Assembly (NCBI RefSeq): GCF_000756665.1
Contig: NZ_ARXV01000004.1
Span: 186,001-250,000, forward strand
Direction: 5' to 3'
DNA: 64,000 nucleotides
From: Alcanivorax nanhaiticus
GTDB lineage: Bacteria > Pseudomonadota > Gammaproteobacteria > Pseudomonadales > Alcanivoracaceae
Of the stretch, positions 63,127 through 64,000 are shown piece by piece (the stretch's first letter is position 1; every line of letters starts with the position of its first letter). Below the pieces are notes generated by a model. The model was not told the DNA's origin. It saw only the letters and a list, made by a program, of their open reading frames with translations, and ran no database searches. Made by a program: the position numbers and the translations under genes.

Positions 63127-64000
63127 GCCACTTTCTCCGCCACCCGCAACACCGCACTGCGCGAGCGGACATTCACCTTCAGTTCTGCCTTGCCAGCACG
63201 GATGGCCTTGCCAACCGGCTCCAGCCGCTGCGGCAACTCATCACCCAACGGCAAACCACCGCGCCCCTTCGGAGCCCGGCCGGAATGATCGCGAATGAAC
63301 AGCTTCACGATCCGGTCTTCCAAAGAATGGAAGCTGATAATGGCGAGACGCCCGCCGATGGCGAGCGTCTCCAGGGACTGTTCCAGCACTTTATTCAGCG
63401 CATCCAGCTCCCCGTTTATATGTATCCTCAACGCCTGAAAGCTGCGCGTGGCCGGATGCTTACCCGGCTCACTCCGCCCCAATACCGACTCGATCAGGTC
63501 AGCCAGCTGCAGGGTACGGGTTATCGGCTGTTCCTTGCGGGTCTCACAGATACGCTTGGCGATCCAGCGAGACTTGCGCTCCTCACCATAGCGATACAGC
63601 ACATCCGCAATCTCTTTTTCCTCTGCTCGAGCCAGCCAGTCAGCAGCACTCTCGCCAGAGGTAGGATCCATGCGCATATCTAGCGGGCCATCACGCAAGA
63701 AACTGAAGCCGCGCGCAGCATCATCCAACTGCGGGGATGACACCCCAAGATCCAGCAGCAGGCCATCAATGGGGCGCCCCTGCTCTGCCACCACATCCGG
63801 AAGACAATCAAAGCGACTGGCCTTGATATGGAAACGACGGTCTTCATCAGCCAACGCCTCCCCCTCGGCAATCGCCAGAGGGTCGCGATCAATACCGGTC
63901 AGTCGGCCATCGGCATCCAGCTTCGCCAGCAACGCACGGCTATGGCCACCTCGTCCGAAGGTGCCATCCACATAAAAGCCATCGCTACGGCTGAACCACA
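63123..64000 (-). CDS. rsmH: 16S rRNA m4C1402 methyltransferase RsmH (5' end beyond the window)
   Basis: At least 292 residues of RsmH (MraW), the first gene of the dcw run. It methylates N4 of C1402 in 16S rRNA. The visible start is in frame through the edge (SDGFYVDGTFGRGGHSRALL), the SAM-binding motif. Later landmarks are DLGVSSPQLDDAARGFSF, DGPLDMRMDP and SFHSLEDRIVK. The true start codon and the mraZ region lie outside. A GTG at 63971 is internal, not the start. Confidence 0.96.
   Translation of the reverse strand, partial: WFSRSDGFYVDGTFGRGGHSRALLAKLDADGRLTGIDRDPLAIAEGEALADEDRRFHIKASRFDCLPDVVAEQGRPIDGLLLDLGVSSPQLDDAARGFSFLRDGPLDMRMDPTSGESAADWLARAEEKEIADVLYRYGEERKSRWIAKRICETRKEQPITRTLQLADLIESVLGRSEPGKHPATRSFQALRIHINGELDALNKVLEQSLETLAIGGRLAIISFHSLEDRIVKLFIRDHSGRAPKGRGGLPLGDELPQRLEPVGKAIRAGKAELKVNVRSRSAVLRVAEKVA

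Overview
The window is a stretch of a gammaproteobacterial chromosome of moderately high GC. Protein families, the P. aeruginosa-like order ampE-ampD-nadC-pilA-pilBCD-coaE-yacG, and the order lpxC-dciA-M23 peptidase-secA-argJ-mutT beside a full dcw cluster suggest an Alcanivorax-like member of the Oceanospirillales/Pseudomonadales. That genus placement is inference. Almost everything is core chromosome: no phage, transposase, integrase, CRISPR array, rRNA or tRNA gene was recognised.

Layout. 1-11.3 kb: 5' part of prfC, a DUF2834 membrane protein, a lipoprotein, a leuA-holD-like-rimI run, a rhombosortase overlapping a DUF3592 membrane protein, groES-groEL with a perfect CIRCE operator on a sigma70 promoter, a HugZ-type haem/flavin-fold protein and an SDR. 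11.6-21.3 kb: an alkyltransferase-like (Atl) repair protein, AmpG permease, a response regulator with a degenerate GGDEF domain, panE, a TonB-dependent receptor, a PduO-type cobalamin adenosyltransferase, and a BaeSR-like two-component pair followed by a Spy-like chaperone. 21.4-31.4 kb: aceEF (pyruvate dehydrogenase), ampD-ampE below a DUF1631 gene, and an alanine:Na+ symporter. 31.6-39.7 kb: nadC, then the type IV pilus locus: a Wzy/O-antigen-ligase-like enzyme beside pilA (a pilin ending in Ser), pilB, pilC, pilD, then coaE and yacG. 39.8-64 kb: Nudix/ThiE fusion, argJ, secA, M23 peptidase, dciA, lpxC, and the dcw cluster on the minus strand from rsmH to ftsZ. From rsmH to ftsQ the dcw genes mostly overlap or are separated by a few bases, so they probably form one long transcription unit.

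How the parts fit. The right 24 kb makes and divides the envelope: MurC-F, MraY, MurG and Ddl build lipid II, FtsW/FtsI polymerise and cross-link it, FtsQ/L/A/Z form the divisome, and LpxC commits to lipid A. AmpG and AmpD elsewhere in the window recycle the wall. The pilus genes form a complete pilin, ATPase, platform and peptidase set, probably with a pilin O-glycosylation enzyme.

The most unusual signal is not a gene. At least sixteen intergenic sites carry short tracts with a strict 7-base period, many arranged as two inverted arms around a hairpin-prone core. They sit almost always at gene 3' ends and sometimes overlap the stop codon. Different sites use different heptad sequences (GCGAGTT, CAAGTTG, CTACGAG, TGACGTC, TTAATAG, GTTAACG, GCGTGAA types), so period and placement seem conserved more than sequence. 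A second, Pseudomonas-like REP family (TGTGGGAGC...) is also scattered through the window.
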